Program-made: the position numbers and the translations under genes
Notes under the pieces: generated by a model
The model's input: only the letters and a program-made list of their open reading frames with translations
Databases searched by the model: none
Told to the model about the DNA's origin: nothing
In this document: one piece after another, positions 54,452 through 63,703 of the stretch
How positions within the stretch are numbered: the stretch's first letter is position 1
How the letters are laid out: every line of letters starts with the position of its first letter
Source: Tepidamorphus sp.
GTDB taxonomy: Bacteria > Pseudomonadota > Alphaproteobacteria > Rhizobiales > Tepidamorphaceae
Assembly: GCA_028280885.1 (NCBI GenBank)
Contig: JANQKY010000096.1
Location: 1-64,000 of the forward strand
DNA length: 64,000 nt
Direction: 5' to 3'

Positions 54452-55594
54452 TCATGCGACCCGCTTTCCCTCACGCCAGACGCCGCGGGCGACCGGCACG
54501 CCATCGCTGAAATGGACCCGCACCAGATCGGCGCGCAGGCCCGGATCGATGGCGCCGCGATCGTCGAACCCGACCGCGCGCGCCGGGTTGGCGGTGACCA
54601 TGCGGACGGAGTCGGGCAGGGAAATCGCGTCGATCCGCTCCGGCAGCAGGAAGACCGCATGCAGCAGGCTGAACGGCACGTAGTCCGACGACAGCACGTC
54701 GAGAAGGCCCGCGGCGGCAAGGTCCGTGGCCGATACGTTGCCGGAGTGCGAGCCACCGCGCACGACGTTCGGCGCGCCCATCAGCACCGCCATGTCGGCG
54801 TCCTTCGCGGCGCGCGCGGCTTCCAGGGTGGTCGGAAATTCGGACAGCATGACACCCGCCTCGGCGGCTTCGGCGACGTGTTCCTCGGTCGCATCGTCAT
54901 GACTTGCCATGACGATCTGCGCGTTGCGGCACAGCTCGAACAGGGCGCTCCGGTTGGGCACCGCGTGCTCCAGGTGCAGGGCGTGCCGCTCGGCGATGTA
55001 GACCTCCAGTTCATCGGGCGTCATCAGCGACTTGCCGAGATAGTATTCCCGGAACTTGTCGAGGCTGACGAACTGGCGCTGGCCGGGCGTGTGGTCCATC
55101 ACCGAGATGAGCTTGAGGATCGGGTGGTGGAGCATCGCCTCGGCCTCGGCGATCACGTCCGGCGAGGCGATCTCGCAGCGCAGATGCACATAGTGGTCGG
55201 CGCGCAGGCGGCCGTTGCGGCCGGCGTCCTGGATCGCGTCGGCGAGCGTGCGCATCTGTTCGGCCAGGGCCCGGGCGTCGGCGTCGGTACCGGCGCGCAG
55301 CGCGTCGAGCACCGTGGTGATGCCGGAGCCGGCGACCTGCATGTCGTGCGACTGGACCGCGGCGATCGGGTTCCAGGTCACGCCGGGGCGCGGCCGGAAG
55401 TGGCTTTCCAGGTGATCGGTGTGCAGTTCGATCAGGCCGGGAATGAGATAGTCGGCCTCGAAATCCTCGGCGCCGGGAACCGCGGTTGTGCCGCTGTCGA
55501 CCGAGGTGATCGTCCCGTCGGTGACCGCCACGCAGCCGGAAATGATTTCATCGGCCAGGACGATCCGGGCGTTCTTGTAGACTGTATCCGTCAT
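54452..55594 (-). CDS. phnM: Alpha-D-ribose 1-methylphosphonate 5-triphosphate diphosphatase PhnM
   Basis: A 380-residue amidohydrolase-family enzyme that removes pyrophosphate from the ribose-triphosphate-phosphonate intermediate made by PhnI/G/H/L. PGLIELHTDHLESHFRPRPGV has the metal ligands with the PhnM-specific LESH, and SVMDHTPGQRQF and MASHDDATEEHV are also characteristic. The metal-binding aspartate near the C-terminus is in SDYVPFSLLHAVF. It follows phnE after 7 bp and precedes phnN, as in a compact alphaproteobacterial phn operon. Confidence 0.93.
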   Translation of the reverse strand: MTDTVYKNARIVLADEIISGCVAVTDGTITSVDSGTTAVPGAEDFEADYLIPGLIELHTDHLESHFRPRPGVTWNPIAAVQSHDMQVAGSGITTVLDALRAGTDADARALAEQMRTLADAIQDAGRNGRLRADHYVHLRCEIASPDVIAEAEAMLHHPILKLISVMDHTPGQRQFVSLDKFREYYLGKSLMTPDELEVYIAERHALHLEHAVPNRSALFELCRNAQIVMASHDDATEEHVAEAAEAGVMLSEFPTTLEAARAAKDADMAVLMGAPNVVRGGSHSGNVSATDLAAAGLLDVLSSDYVPFSLLHAVFLLPERIDAISLPDSVRMVTANPARAVGFDDRGAIDPGLRADLVRVHFSDGVPVARGVWREGKRVA

Positions 55595-55601
55595 GACCTG
55601 T

Positions 55602-56444
55602 TCAGATCGCCAATTTGCGCAGTTGCTGGGACAGGATATCGATCAGCGATACCGTGACGACGACGATAATGAGGATCGCGGCGGTTTCGGCGTAGAGGAA
55701 ACCGCGGATCGATTCAAACAGGATCTGGCCGATACCACCAGCGCCGACAATGCCGAGCACGGTTGCAGAGCGCACATTGGTCTCGAACCGGTAGAGCGAG
55801 AACGAGATCCACAAGGGCATCACCTGCGGCACGACGCCATAGATGATCTCCTGCAGCCTTGAGGCGCCGGTCGCGCGGATGCCCTCGACGGGACGGGGAT
55901 CGACCGCCTCGACGGCCTCGGAGAACAGCTTGGAGATGATGCCGAGATTGTGGATGAACAGGGCCATGACGCCGGCGAACGGCCCGAGGCCGACGGCGAC
56001 CACGAAGAGAACGGCGAAGACCAGTTCGTTGATGGCGCGGCAGGCATCCATCAGGCGGCGCACCGGCTGGACGATCCAGACCGGGGCGAGGTTGTTCGAC
56101 GACAGGAGCGCGAAGGGAATGCCGAAGATCACCGACAGGACCGTGCCCCACAGCGCGATCTGCACCGTCAGGATCATCTCCTCGACATAATATTCCCAGT
56201 CCCGGAAGTTGGGGGTCAGGAAGCCCTTGGCGTATTCCGCCATGTTGCTGGCGTCGGTGAAGAGATAGACGAAGCGGTTGATTTCCGCCGGTCCGAAGCT
56301 CCAGACGAAGACCAGCAGCAGGCCGCCCCAGACGACGAGACGGTAGAGGTGGTCGCTGGTCGAGGGACGCGGCGGTTCCGGGACCGCGACGGTCGTCTCG
56401 CTGGTCGAGACGAGGTGCGGAGGGGTCAGGGTCGGTGTGGTCAT
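55602..56444 (-). CDS. phnE: Phosphonate ABC transporter permease PhnE
   Basis: A 280-residue inner-membrane permease for phosphonates. About six hydrophobic helices are present, with the EAA loop at VEGIRATGASRLQEIIYGVVPQVMPLW and the family-typical NLGIISKLFSEAVEAVDPRP. Only one PhnE is encoded, unlike operons with tandem phnE genes. It lies 152 bp after phnD. Confidence 0.92.
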   Translation of the reverse strand: MTTPTLTPPHLVSTSETTVAVPEPPRPSTSDHLYRLVVWGGLLLVFVWSFGPAEINRFVYLFTDASNMAEYAKGFLTPNFRDWEYYVEEMILTVQIALWGTVLSVIFGIPFALLSSNNLAPVWIVQPVRRLMDACRAINELVFAVLFVVAVGLGPFAGVMALFIHNLGIISKLFSEAVEAVDPRPVEGIRATGASRLQEIIYGVVPQVMPLWISFSLYRFETNVRSATVLGIVGAGGIGQILFESIRGFLYAETAAILIIVVVTVSLIDILSQQLRKLAI

Positions 56445-56596
56445 CGTATCGTGCGGATGGGGTGTGCAGGGGGCGCCGCGGCTGGGGCGGAAGCGGGGAC
56501 GCCGCAGGCGGCGGCGTCTCCGTGACGATTTGAAGGACCGTCCGGCAGTCTGGTGAAAGCGGGGCGAGTCCCGAGATGACTACCGGCGGGCGGTGA

Positions 56597-57595
56597 TCAC
56601 GACTGCGGGATCGTGTCCATCAGCTTCTGGTACTTGGCCTTGTCGGCTTCCAGCGCGTCCAGCTTGGCCTTCTTGTCGGCGTCCGACATCTTGTCGTCGG
56701 CCTGGATCTGGAACTCTTCCTTGGTGATCGACATGATGCGGATCGGGTAGAGCTGGGCGTCCGAAGAGGGCTTGAACGGCGCCCACTGCAGGTCCTCGAG
56801 CACCTTGCGGGCGGCCTCGACCTCTTCCGGCGCGCCGAGGCGGCCATAGGTCATGATGAAGGTGTAGATCTTGTCCTTGGTGGCCTGGTCGAGGTCCTTG
56901 CGCCAGACCAGCGGGTCGGACGGGATCAGCGGCGACTGCCAGACGATCTTGACCTTCTTGGCGGCTTCCGGATTGGTGGTCTGCAGGCGGCGCAGGTTCT
57001 CGGTGTTGTTGGTGGCGACGTCGACCTGCTTGTTGGCGACCGCCATCAGGTTGGTCTCGTGGTTGGCGTTGCGCACGGTCTTGAAGCAGTCCTTCGGATC
57101 GACGCCGTTGGCGGCGAAGACGAAGGTGGTCGGGACCAGGAAGCCGGACGTGGAGTTGGGATCGCCGATGCCGAAGTTGAGGTCGCCCTCGCACTTCATG
57201 ACGTCCTCGAGCGAGTTGAGCTCGCTGTCGACATGGGCCAGCAGCAGCGACCAGTAGCCCGGATTGCCTTCCGCGTCGACGGTCTGGGCGAACACCTCGC
57301 CATCGGCGCGGTCAACGGCTTCCATGGCCGACTTGTTGCCGTACCAAGCCAGGTGGACCTTGTCGAAGCGCATGCCTTCGATGATGCCGGCATAGTCGGT
57401 GGCGAAGAAGGCGTTGACCTTGAGGCCGGTCTCGTCTTCCATCGCTTCGAGGAAGGGGTTCCAGATCGTCTTGAGATTCTGGCTCGATTCGGTTGAGATG
57501 ATGCCGAAATTGATTTCGGTGGTCTCGGCCTGCGCTGCGCTGACCAGCGTGGCGGACAAGGCCGCGGCGGCCAGTCCCTTGGCGACAAAATTCAT
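56597..57595 (-). CDS. phnD: Phosphonate-binding periplasmic protein PhnD
   Basis: A 332-residue periplasmic binding protein. The ATG at 57595 gives a clear signal peptide (MNFVAKGLAAAALSATLVSA, cleavage near AQA-ET) and a GGAGAATCTG ribosome site; the open frame above it is not coding. INFGIISTESSQNLKTIWNPF, FFATDYAGIIEGMRF and WYGNKSAMEAVDRADGEVF match the phosphonate/phosphite binder family. The 89-bp gap to phnC and 152-bp gap to phnE are normal for an abundant binding protein. Confidence 0.92.
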   Translation of the reverse strand: MNFVAKGLAAAALSATLVSAAQAETTEINFGIISTESSQNLKTIWNPFLEAMEDETGLKVNAFFATDYAGIIEGMRFDKVHLAWYGNKSAMEAVDRADGEVFAQTVDAEGNPGYWSLLLAHVDSELNSLEDVMKCEGDLNFGIGDPNSTSGFLVPTTFVFAANGVDPKDCFKTVRNANHETNLMAVANKQVDVATNNTENLRRLQTTNPEAAKKVKIVWQSPLIPSDPLVWRKDLDQATKDKIYTFIMTYGRLGAPEEVEAARKVLEDLQWAPFKPSSDAQLYPIRIMSITKEEFQIQADDKMSDADKKAKLDALEADKAKYQKLMDTIPQS

Positions 57596-57684
57596 CAGAT
57601 TCTCCAATCCAGATCGCTTTGGCCGGTTGTTCCCGGGCCAGATGATGCGGGGTACTCGGTTTGACTGACCGCCTGTGGCGACGG

Positions 57685-58530
57685 TCACGTGCCGGCCAGA
57701 GCGACTGCCGCCGCGACGGCGGGCTCCGGAGCGTCGCTTCTTGCCGGGACGTCGGGGAGCACGAGTTCTTCGGAAGCGTCTCCGTAGAGTTCGCGCAGAA
57801 AATCATGGGACAGCGCCGTGCTCGGCCCGTCATAGGCGATCTCGCCGTCGCGCAGGGCGATGGTGCGCGGGCAGTAGCGGCGCGCGTATTCGACCTGGTG
57901 AAGCGAGACGATGACCGTGACCCTGTCCTGCTCGTTCAGTTCGGACAGCGCCTGCATGACGCGCTTGGCGGAGGCTGGATCGAGCGAGGCGATCGGCTCG
58001 TCGGCGAGCACGACGCGGGCGCCCTGGACCATCGCCCGGGCGATCGCGGCGCGCTGCTGCTGGCCGCCGGACAGGGTGGAGGCGCGCTGGGCCGCCGTTT
58101 CGGCGATGCCGACCCGGGCGAGCGCCTGCATGGCCGCGCGCTTTTCGTCGGGCCGGAACCGGCCGAACGTGCCGCGCATGACCGAGATCCGACCGAGCAC
58201 GCCGATCAGCACATTGGTGATGACGGACAGGCGGCCAACCAGGTTGAACTGCTGGAAGATCACGCCGATGTCGCGGCGAATGTCGCGCGCCTCGCCCGAC
58301 AGCCTGCCGCCCGCCTGCACGGGCCGGTCATCGACGGTGACCTTGCAAGGGGCGTCGCGATCCGCCTGAACGAGGCCGGCGATGTGCCGGATGAGGGTCG
58401 ACTTGCCGGACCCGGACGCACCGATCAGGGCGACCATCTCGCCGCGTTCGATGTCGACCGAGACATCCTTCAGCGCCCTCTTGCCGCCTGGAAAGGTCTT
58501 GGTCAAGCGCTCGACCCGAACCGTCGACAT
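57685..58530 (-). CDS. phnC: Phosphonate ABC transporter ATPase PhnC
   Basis: A 281-residue ATPase with Walker A GASGSGKST, the signature STLSGGQQQRAAIARA, Walker B VVLADEPIASLDPASAK and the switch histidine in VIVSLHQVEYA. The GVIFQQFNLVGRLSVITNVLIG Q-loop block is typical of PhnC. The ATG at 58530 has GAGGA 6 bp upstream; an ATG six bases earlier is possible. It heads the phnC-D-E-M-N unit and has a candidate Pho box upstream. Confidence 0.92.
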   Translation of the reverse strand: MSTVRVERLTKTFPGGKRALKDVSVDIERGEMVALIGASGSGKSTLIRHIAGLVQADRDAPCKVTVDDRPVQAGGRLSGEARDIRRDIGVIFQQFNLVGRLSVITNVLIGVLGRISVMRGTFGRFRPDEKRAAMQALARVGIAETAAQRASTLSGGQQQRAAIARAMVQGARVVLADEPIASLDPASAKRVMQALSELNEQDRVTVIVSLHQVEYARRYCPRTIALRDGEIAYDGPSTALSHDFLRELYGDASEELVLPDVPARSDAPEPAVAAAVALAGT

Positions 58531-58619
58531 GGCCATTCCTCTTTGCTTCGTCCTGGCGCGCAAAGCGTCGCGCGGGGCCGACATATCCGTCGGAACGCTG
58601 CACCCAATAGCGAGCCGGC

Positions 58620-58648
58620 ATGACAGGTGTGCAGCGTTTCGATGTCAG
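58620..58648 (-). promoter_or_regulatory. Candidate Pho box upstream of phnC
   Basis: On the minus strand, CTGACAT (58642-58648) and CTGTCAT (58620-58626) are spaced 22 bp start to start, twice the 11-bp period of PhoB half-sites. The middle 11-bp half-site is degenerate. It lies about 90 bp upstream of the phnC start, a plausible place for PhoB activation under phosphate limitation. Confidence 0.5.
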
Positions 58649-58932
58649 TTCGGCGACAATCCACAATGCCGCCAATCCCTAGGGTTTTTTGGTGTTTCGG
58701 CGGTCACATGGTTGCAATGTGACGATGCGGGCGCCGGCTATTGCATCGGTTGTATGATGACGTGCGGGCGCGCCTGCGCATGGCCCGCTGCTGTCCGGTT
58801 CAGCGGAGAGGGGGCTTTGGTTTTCTGCCGGGCCGCCTGCTCGGAGGTCATCCCCGACTTGTTCCGTGGATGACAGTCGAGGGGGTGGACACCGGAGCGG
58901 GTTGCAGAGGGGCGCATAGCCCTCTCCCTCGC

Positions 58933-59187
58933 CATCCCGGAAAATCGGCGCGACGAGAGGCTGTGCCACGCTCCCTCACCCCGGCCCTTCGGGCCGACCC
59001 TCTCCCGCCAAGGGGAGAGGGTGCGAGTGCATCTGAGAAGCCGTGCGGCGGATGCCACGGCCGGTGGACAGAAAACTTCGATACCGCATATGATGTCGGT
59101 GCCTATTTGCCCGGTCCATCCAGCGCGCTCTTTCCCTCTCCCCCTTGGCGGGAGAGGGCGGCCCGCAGGGCCGGGGTGAGGGCGCGT
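58933..59187 (+). repeat. Long composite repeat, copy 3
   Basis: It starts CGCCATCCCGGAAAATC, then a CTGTGCCACGCTCCCTCACC block, the CCCTCTCCCGCC hairpin end, a centre with GTGCGAGTGCATCTGAG, GGACAGAAAACTTCG, CCGCATATGATG and CCATCCAGCGCGCTC, and the mirror end CTTGGCGGGAGAGGG...GGGCCGGGGTGAGGG. The centre is closest to copy 2 read in the opposite orientation. Confidence 0.85.
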
Positions 59188-59413
59188 GGCACGGCCGTTC
59201 ATCGTGTCAGCTCTCTGGTCCCGGATATTCGCTATCGGGAATTCCGGGATGACGAGGGGGAGGGGTGTGCCCAGCCTTCCTCGGTCGTCCCCGCCGACTT
59301 GATCGGGGATCCATGACCACAGTGGCCGGCGACTGTGTTCATGGATTGCCGGGACAAGCCCGGCAATGACACGAAGGGTGAGCGGCCGGCGATGACAGGT
59401 CGAGTACCTCGGC

Positions 59414-60058
59414 TCAGGCGGTCGTCGCGGCCGGAACCGGCCGATCGGCCTCGAACTTCTCAAGAAAGGCTTCCGCCGTCAGGCCGCGAAAGGCCTCGAG
59501 CGCGTCGCGCAGCCGGTCATGCGGCCAGTCCCACCAGGCGAGCCGGTCCATCCGCGCGCCGATCTCCTCGGGGAAGCGGCGCTTGATTTCCCTCGCCGGC
59601 ACGCCGCCGACGATGGTGTAGGGCGCGACATCCTTGCTGACCACGGCGCCGGCGCCGATCACCGCGCCATTGCCGACCGAAACGCCGGGCAGGAGGATCG
59701 CGCCATGGCCGATCCAGACGTCGTGGCCGATCCGCACCGCATGGTCGCGACGCCAGTCGAAGAACGCCGCCTCGACCTCGGCATCGGCGAAATAATCGGC
59801 GGCGCGATAGGTGAAGTGATGCTGCGTCGCCCGCCAGGTCGGATGGTTGGTGGCGTTGATGCGGACATGGCTTGCGATATTGACGAACTTGCCGATCTCG
59901 GCCGCCCAGACCTCGCATTCGCGCATCATGTAGGAATAGTCGCCGAGGCTGGATTCGGCGACATGGCAGCGCTCGGCGATCTCGGTATAGCGGCCGATCG
60001 TCGAATGCGTCACGATCGCGGAAGCCTCGATCAGGGGCCGTTCGGAAAGCCGTGTCAT
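59414..60058 (-). CDS. Phosphonate-cluster hexapeptide acetyltransferase
   Basis: A 214-residue left-handed beta-helix acyltransferase of the xenobiotic acetyltransferase type. Hexapeptide turns are visible in IGRYTEIAERCHVAESSLGD and IGHDVWIGHGAILLPGVSVGNGAVIGAGAVVS. HVRINATNHPTWRATQHHFTYRA matches members encoded in phn operons (the phn_thr-fam group). The usual roles discussed are acetylation of phosphonates or aminoalkylphosphonates; the actual substrate is not known. It follows phnL by 15 bp and is the last gene of that unit. Confidence 0.87.
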   Translation of the reverse strand: MTRLSERPLIEASAIVTHSTIGRYTEIAERCHVAESSLGDYSYMMRECEVWAAEIGKFVNIASHVRINATNHPTWRATQHHFTYRAADYFADAEVEAAFFDWRRDHAVRIGHDVWIGHGAILLPGVSVGNGAVIGAGAVVSKDVAPYTIVGGVPAREIKRRFPEEIGARMDRLAWWDWPHDRLRDALEAFRGLTAEAFLEKFEADRPVPAATTA

Positions 60059-60073
60059 CGCGCCCGCTCCTTC

Positions 60074-60769
60074 TCAGACCGAGGCGAAGGAGCCGACGTC
60101 GATTGCCCGCGTGGCAACCCGGCGCCGGACGCTGCCGTCATGGAAGATGCCGAGCATCGCGGCGCCCGCCTCGCGCCGCTCCTCGATCAGTTCGGCGACG
60201 ATGTCGCGGTTGGAGGCGTCGAGCGAGGCGGTCGGCTCGTCGAGGATCAGGATGGGATGATCGGTGACGAGACCGCGGGCGATGTTGACGCGCTGCTGCT
60301 CGCCGCCCGAGAAGGTCGCCGGCGGCAGCGACCACAGCCGTTCGGGCAGGTTCAGCCGGGCCAGCATTTCGGCGGCGCGGTCACGGGCTACGTCGGCCTC
60401 GACGCCGCGGACCTTGAGCGGCTCGGCGACGATGTCGATCGCCGCGACGCGGGGCACGGCGCGCAGGAACTGGCTGACATAGCTGATCACCCGGTGGCGC
60501 AGGTCGAGGATGCGGCGCGGCGAGGCGGTCGCCACGTCGATGATCTTGTCGCCGTCGACCACCAGCACCTGGCCCTCGTTGGTGCGGTAGTTGCCGTAGA
60601 TCATCCGCAGGATCGTGCTCTTGCCGACGCCGGAGGGCCCCGACAGGACGACGCATTCGCCTTCCGATACGGCGAGCTCGACATTGCGCAGCACCGGCAG
60701 GCGCGTGCCGTCGCGCATATGCATGGTGAAGGTCTTGCCGACCCCCGACAGACAGAGACGCATCGTCAT
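60074..60769 (-). CDS. phnL: C-P lyase pathway ATPase PhnL
   Basis: A 231-residue ABC-type ATPase required with PhnI, G and H to attach phosphonate to the ribose of ATP. Walker A is GPSGVGKST, followed by MIYGNYRTNEGQV, a FSGGEQQRVNIARG signature, Walker B LILDEPTASLD and a switch histidine in GIFHDGSVR. The ATG at 60769 has GAGG 7 bp upstream. The gap to phnK is 40 bp. It has no membrane partner, as expected for PhnL. Confidence 0.92.
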   Translation of the reverse strand: MTMRLCLSGVGKTFTMHMRDGTRLPVLRNVELAVSEGECVVLSGPSGVGKSTILRMIYGNYRTNEGQVLVVDGDKIIDVATASPRRILDLRHRVISYVSQFLRAVPRVAAIDIVAEPLKVRGVEADVARDRAAEMLARLNLPERLWSLPPATFSGGEQQRVNIARGLVTDHPILILDEPTASLDASNRDIVAELIEERREAGAAMLGIFHDGSVRRRVATRAIDVGSFASV

Positions 60770-60809
60770 GGCCGAACCTCGAAACGGGCGTTGAACGGGG
60801 ACAGGGTGA

Positions 60810-61634
60810 TCATGGCTGCAGCACCGAGGCGACGAGGAGCTGGGCATAGGCGCTCTGCGGATCGTCGAGGATCTGGTCGGTCAGGCCGCTCTCGACCACG
60901 GTGCCGTTGCGCATCACCATCATGCGGTGCGAGATCATCCGGGCGACCGCCAGGTCGTGGGTGACGATGATCGCCGACAGCGACAGGTCGGAGACCAGGC
61001 CGCGCAACAGGTCGAGCAGGCGGGCCTGGACCGAGACGTCGAGGCCGCTGGTCGGCTCGTCCATGAAGACGAGGCGCGGACCGGTGACCAGGTTGCGGGC
61101 GATCTGCAGGCGCTGGCGCATGCCGCCGGAGAACTGCTCGGGCCGGTCGTCGATGCGGTCGGCGTCGATCTCGACCCGGCCGAGCCAGTCGAGCGCCTCG
61201 CCGCGGATGGCGGCGTAATTGCGGTTGCCGATCGCCATCAGCCGCTCGCCGACATTGCCGCCGGCGGAAATCGTCATGCGCAAGCCGTTGCGCGCATCCT
61301 GATGCACGAAGCCCCAGTCGGTGCGGGCGAGAAAACGCCGTTCGGCTTCGGAAAGATCGAAGATGTTGCGGGTCGCCTGGTCGCGCATCCGATATTCGAC
61401 GACACCGGCCGTCGGGGTCAGCCGGCCGGACAGGCAACCGAGCAGGGTGGACTTGCCGGAGCCGGATTCGCCGACGATGGCGAGCACCTCGCCCGGCCAG
61501 AGTTCGAAGCTGACATCCTGGCAGCCGACGCGGTTGCCGTAGAAATGGGAGACGCCGCTGGCGCGCAGCAATGGCGGATCCTCGGCGGTCGCCTCCGGCA
61601 CGAAGGCTTCGCTCGGGGTGAAGTCCTCAAGCAT
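60810..61634 (-). CDS. phnK: C-P lyase complex ATPase PhnK
   Basis: A 274-residue ABC-type ATPase that binds the C-P lyase core complex on PhnJ. Walker A is GESGSGKST, with FVHQDARNGLRM, FSGGMRQRLQIARNL, Walker B FMDEPTSGLD and IIVTHDLAVARMI. The N-terminus is about 20 residues longer than in E. coli PhnK. Its start overlaps the end of phnJ by 8 bp, indicating coupled translation. Confidence 0.92.
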   Translation of the reverse strand: MLEDFTPSEAFVPEATAEDPPLLRASGVSHFYGNRVGCQDVSFELWPGEVLAIVGESGSGKSTLLGCLSGRLTPTAGVVEYRMRDQATRNIFDLSEAERRFLARTDWGFVHQDARNGLRMTISAGGNVGERLMAIGNRNYAAIRGEALDWLGRVEIDADRIDDRPEQFSGGMRQRLQIARNLVTGPRLVFMDEPTSGLDVSVQARLLDLLRGLVSDLSLSAIIVTHDLAVARMISHRMMVMRNGTVVESGLTDQILDDPQSAYAQLLVASVLQP

Positions 61635-62538
61635 CGGTCATTTCCGTCTTTTCGCTCGCCGCTGCGGAACTCTGGTTTTGAACGCCCTGGTTTCGCGCAA
61701 CCTGGCGCTCGCAGAAGTCGGTGTCGGAACACACGAACATGCGCCCGCCCTTGTCGTCGGTGATGATCTCGTCGAGATAGGTGCCGCGCGTGCCGCAGAT
61801 GGCGCAGGGCTCGTCGAATGTCTGCACCTCGAAGGGATAGTCCTCGAAATCGAGGCTGACGACGTCGGTATGCGGCGGGATCGCGTAGATCCGCTGCTCG
61901 CGTCCGGCACCGAACAGCAGAAGCGCGTCGGACTGGTGCAGCTTCGGATTGTCGAATTTCGGGATCGGCGAGGGATCCATCACATAGCGCCCGTCAACCA
62001 GCACCGGATAGGCGTAGGTCGTGGCGATGTGGCCGTGCCGGGCGATGTCCTCGTAGAGCTTGACGTGCATGATGCCGTATTCCTCGAGCGCGTGCATCTT
62101 GCGGGTCTCGGTCTCGCGCGGCTCCAGGAAGCGCAGCGGCTCGGGGATCGGCACCTGGAACACCAGCACCTGATCGGACTGAAGCGGCTGCTCGGGGATG
62201 CGGTGGCGGGTCTGGATGATCGAGGCCTCGCCAGTCTGCGTCGTCGTCGCGACGCCTGCGGTGCGGGCGAAGAAGCCGCGGATGGCGACCGCGTTGGTCG
62301 TGTCGTCGGCGCCCTGGTCGATCACCTTCAGAACGTCGTCGGGACCGATGATCGCCGCGGTGATCTGGACGCCGCCGGTGCCCCAGCCATAGGGCATCGG
62401 CATCTCGCGGCTGGCGAACGGCACCTGATAGCCGGGAATGGCGATGCCCTTGAGGATCGCCCGGCGGATCATCCGCTTGGTCTGCTCGTCGAGATAGGCG
62501 AAATTGTAGGGTGTCGCCTCAACAGCACTTGTCGTCAT
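61627..62538 (-). CDS. phnJ: C-P lyase catalytic subunit PhnJ
   Basis: A 303-residue radical SAM enzyme that cleaves the C-P bond of ribose-5-phosphate-1-phosphonates. The cluster and radical cysteines are C245, C248, C270 and C276 in EPCAICGTRGTYLDE and MFVCSDTDFCE, the same spacing as the E. coli protein. PGYQVPFASREMPMPYGWGTGG is also strongly conserved. The ATG at 62538 overlaps phnI by 4 bp. The longer frame upstream is a shadow of phnI. The C-terminal tail is a little longer than in E. coli and rich in Asn/Gln/Ser. Confidence 0.94.
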   Translation of the reverse strand: MTTSAVEATPYNFAYLDEQTKRMIRRAILKGIAIPGYQVPFASREMPMPYGWGTGGVQITAAIIGPDDVLKVIDQGADDTTNAVAIRGFFARTAGVATTTQTGEASIIQTRHRIPEQPLQSDQVLVFQVPIPEPLRFLEPRETETRKMHALEEYGIMHVKLYEDIARHGHIATTYAYPVLVDGRYVMDPSPIPKFDNPKLHQSDALLLFGAGREQRIYAIPPHTDVVSLDFEDYPFEVQTFDEPCAICGTRGTYLDEIITDDKGGRMFVCSDTDFCERQVARNQGVQNQSSAAASEKTEMTDA

Positions 62539-63698
62539 TCCGCTGCCTCGCGATTGGGACCGGCGGGGCCGGTGTTCTTGGAGCCGGTGTTCTTGGGGCC
62601 GGTATTTTCGGGATCGATCTCCGCGTCCGCCCGTTCGGCGATTTCGGCGCGCATCCGGCGCACCAGCTCCAGTTCCGCCTGGAAGTCGACATAGTGCGGC
62701 AGCTTCAGATGCTCGACGAAGCCGGTCGCCCGCACGTTGTCGGAATGGGACAGGACGAATTCCTCGTCCTGGGCCGGCGCGGTCTGCTCCTCGCCGAGTT
62801 CCTGCCAGCGCAGCGACCGGTCGACGAGCGCCATCGACATCGCCTTGCGTTCGCTCTGGCCGAAGACCAGGCCGTAGCCGCGGGTGAATTGCGGCGGCGC
62901 CTTGGCCGAGCCCTTGAACTGGTTGACCATCTGGCATTCGGTGACGCCGATCCGGCCGATCGTCACCGCAAAGCCGAGTTCCTCGGCGAAGACCTCGACC
63001 TCGACGTCGCCGAAGCGGATCTCGCCGACGAAGGGATGGGAGCGAGCATAGCCGCGCTGGGTCGAATAGCCGAGCGCCAGCAGGAAGCCCTCGTCGCCGC
63101 GGGCAAGCGCCTGCAGGCGCAGGTCGCGGTCGGCGGGAAACTCCAGGGGCTCGCGGGTCAGGTCGGCGACCGGCCGGCCGGACTCCGCTTCCGGAGAGCT
63201 CTCGATCAGGCCCTCATAGCCGAGCACATCGGTGACCCGGGGCACGGGATCGCGGTTCGGCGCTTGCGTGGCCGGCTGTTCGGGAGCGTCGTTTTCGGCG
63301 ATCTCGGGCTCCAGCAGGCGGTGGGTGTAGTCGAAGGTCGGTCCCAGAAGCTGGCCGCCGGGCAGGTCCTTGTAGGTCGCCGAGATGCGCCGCCGGATCT
63401 GCATCCTTGCTGTATCGACCGGCTCGGAGGCGCCCAGGCGGGGCAGGGTGGTGCGATAGGCGCGCACCAGGAAGATCGCCTCGATCAGGTCGCCGCGCGA
63501 CTGCTTGATCGCCAGCGCCGCCAGATCACGGTCGTAGAGCGAGCCCTCCGCCATCACCCGGTCGACGGCGAGCGCCAGTTGCCCGGCGATCTGCGCTAGC
63601 GTGAGGCCGGGAACGTCGCGGTCGCCGCGCCGGGCATGGGCCAACAGCCGGTGGGCGTTGGCGATGGCCTGTTCGCCGCCTTTCGCCGCCACATACAT
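62535..63698 (-). CDS. phnI: C-P lyase nucleosidase subunit PhnI
   Basis: A 387-residue subunit that catalyses displacement of adenine from ATP by phosphonate, with G, H and L. VAAKGGEQAIANAHRLL is the family-typical N-terminus, and LGYSTQRGYARSHPFVGEIRFGDVEV and FVLSHSDNVRATGFVEHLKLPHYVDFQAELELVR are characteristic, with conserved histidines. The C-terminus ends in a low-complexity tract with repeated ENTGPKNTGSKNTG units. It overlaps phnJ by 4 bp and follows phnH by 5 bp. Confidence 0.94.
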   Translation of the reverse strand: MYVAAKGGEQAIANAHRLLAHARRGDRDVPGLTLAQIAGQLALAVDRVMAEGSLYDRDLAALAIKQSRGDLIEAIFLVRAYRTTLPRLGASEPVDTARMQIRRRISATYKDLPGGQLLGPTFDYTHRLLEPEIAENDAPEQPATQAPNRDPVPRVTDVLGYEGLIESSPEAESGRPVADLTREPLEFPADRDLRLQALARGDEGFLLALGYSTQRGYARSHPFVGEIRFGDVEVEVFAEELGFAVTIGRIGVTECQMVNQFKGSAKAPPQFTRGYGLVFGQSERKAMSMALVDRSLRWQELGEEQTAPAQDEEFVLSHSDNVRATGFVEHLKLPHYVDFQAELELVRRMRAEIAERADAEIDPENTGPKNTGSKNTGPAGPNREAAE

Positions 63699-63703
63699 GG
63701 ATT

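Larger units (their letters stand above)
58531..59413. other. Intergenic repeat island between the two phn units
   Basis: These 883 bp separate the acetyltransferase end of the C-P lyase unit from phnC. The phnC-proximal 150 bp is the phnC promoter with the Pho-box candidate. Then come a GTCCGGTTCAGCGG motif (58796), the long composite repeat (58933-59187), a half facing-hairpin (59219-59256) and a single GGATTGCCGGGACAAGCCCGGCAAT hairpin (about 59343-59367). No gene is supported. Confidence 0.75.

Noticed and set aside
58675..58690. Rho-independent terminator at the T-run near 58683
   Set aside because: The preceding CCCTAGGG is too short to form a stable stem with a loop, and the run lies in the phnC upstream region with no gene ending there.
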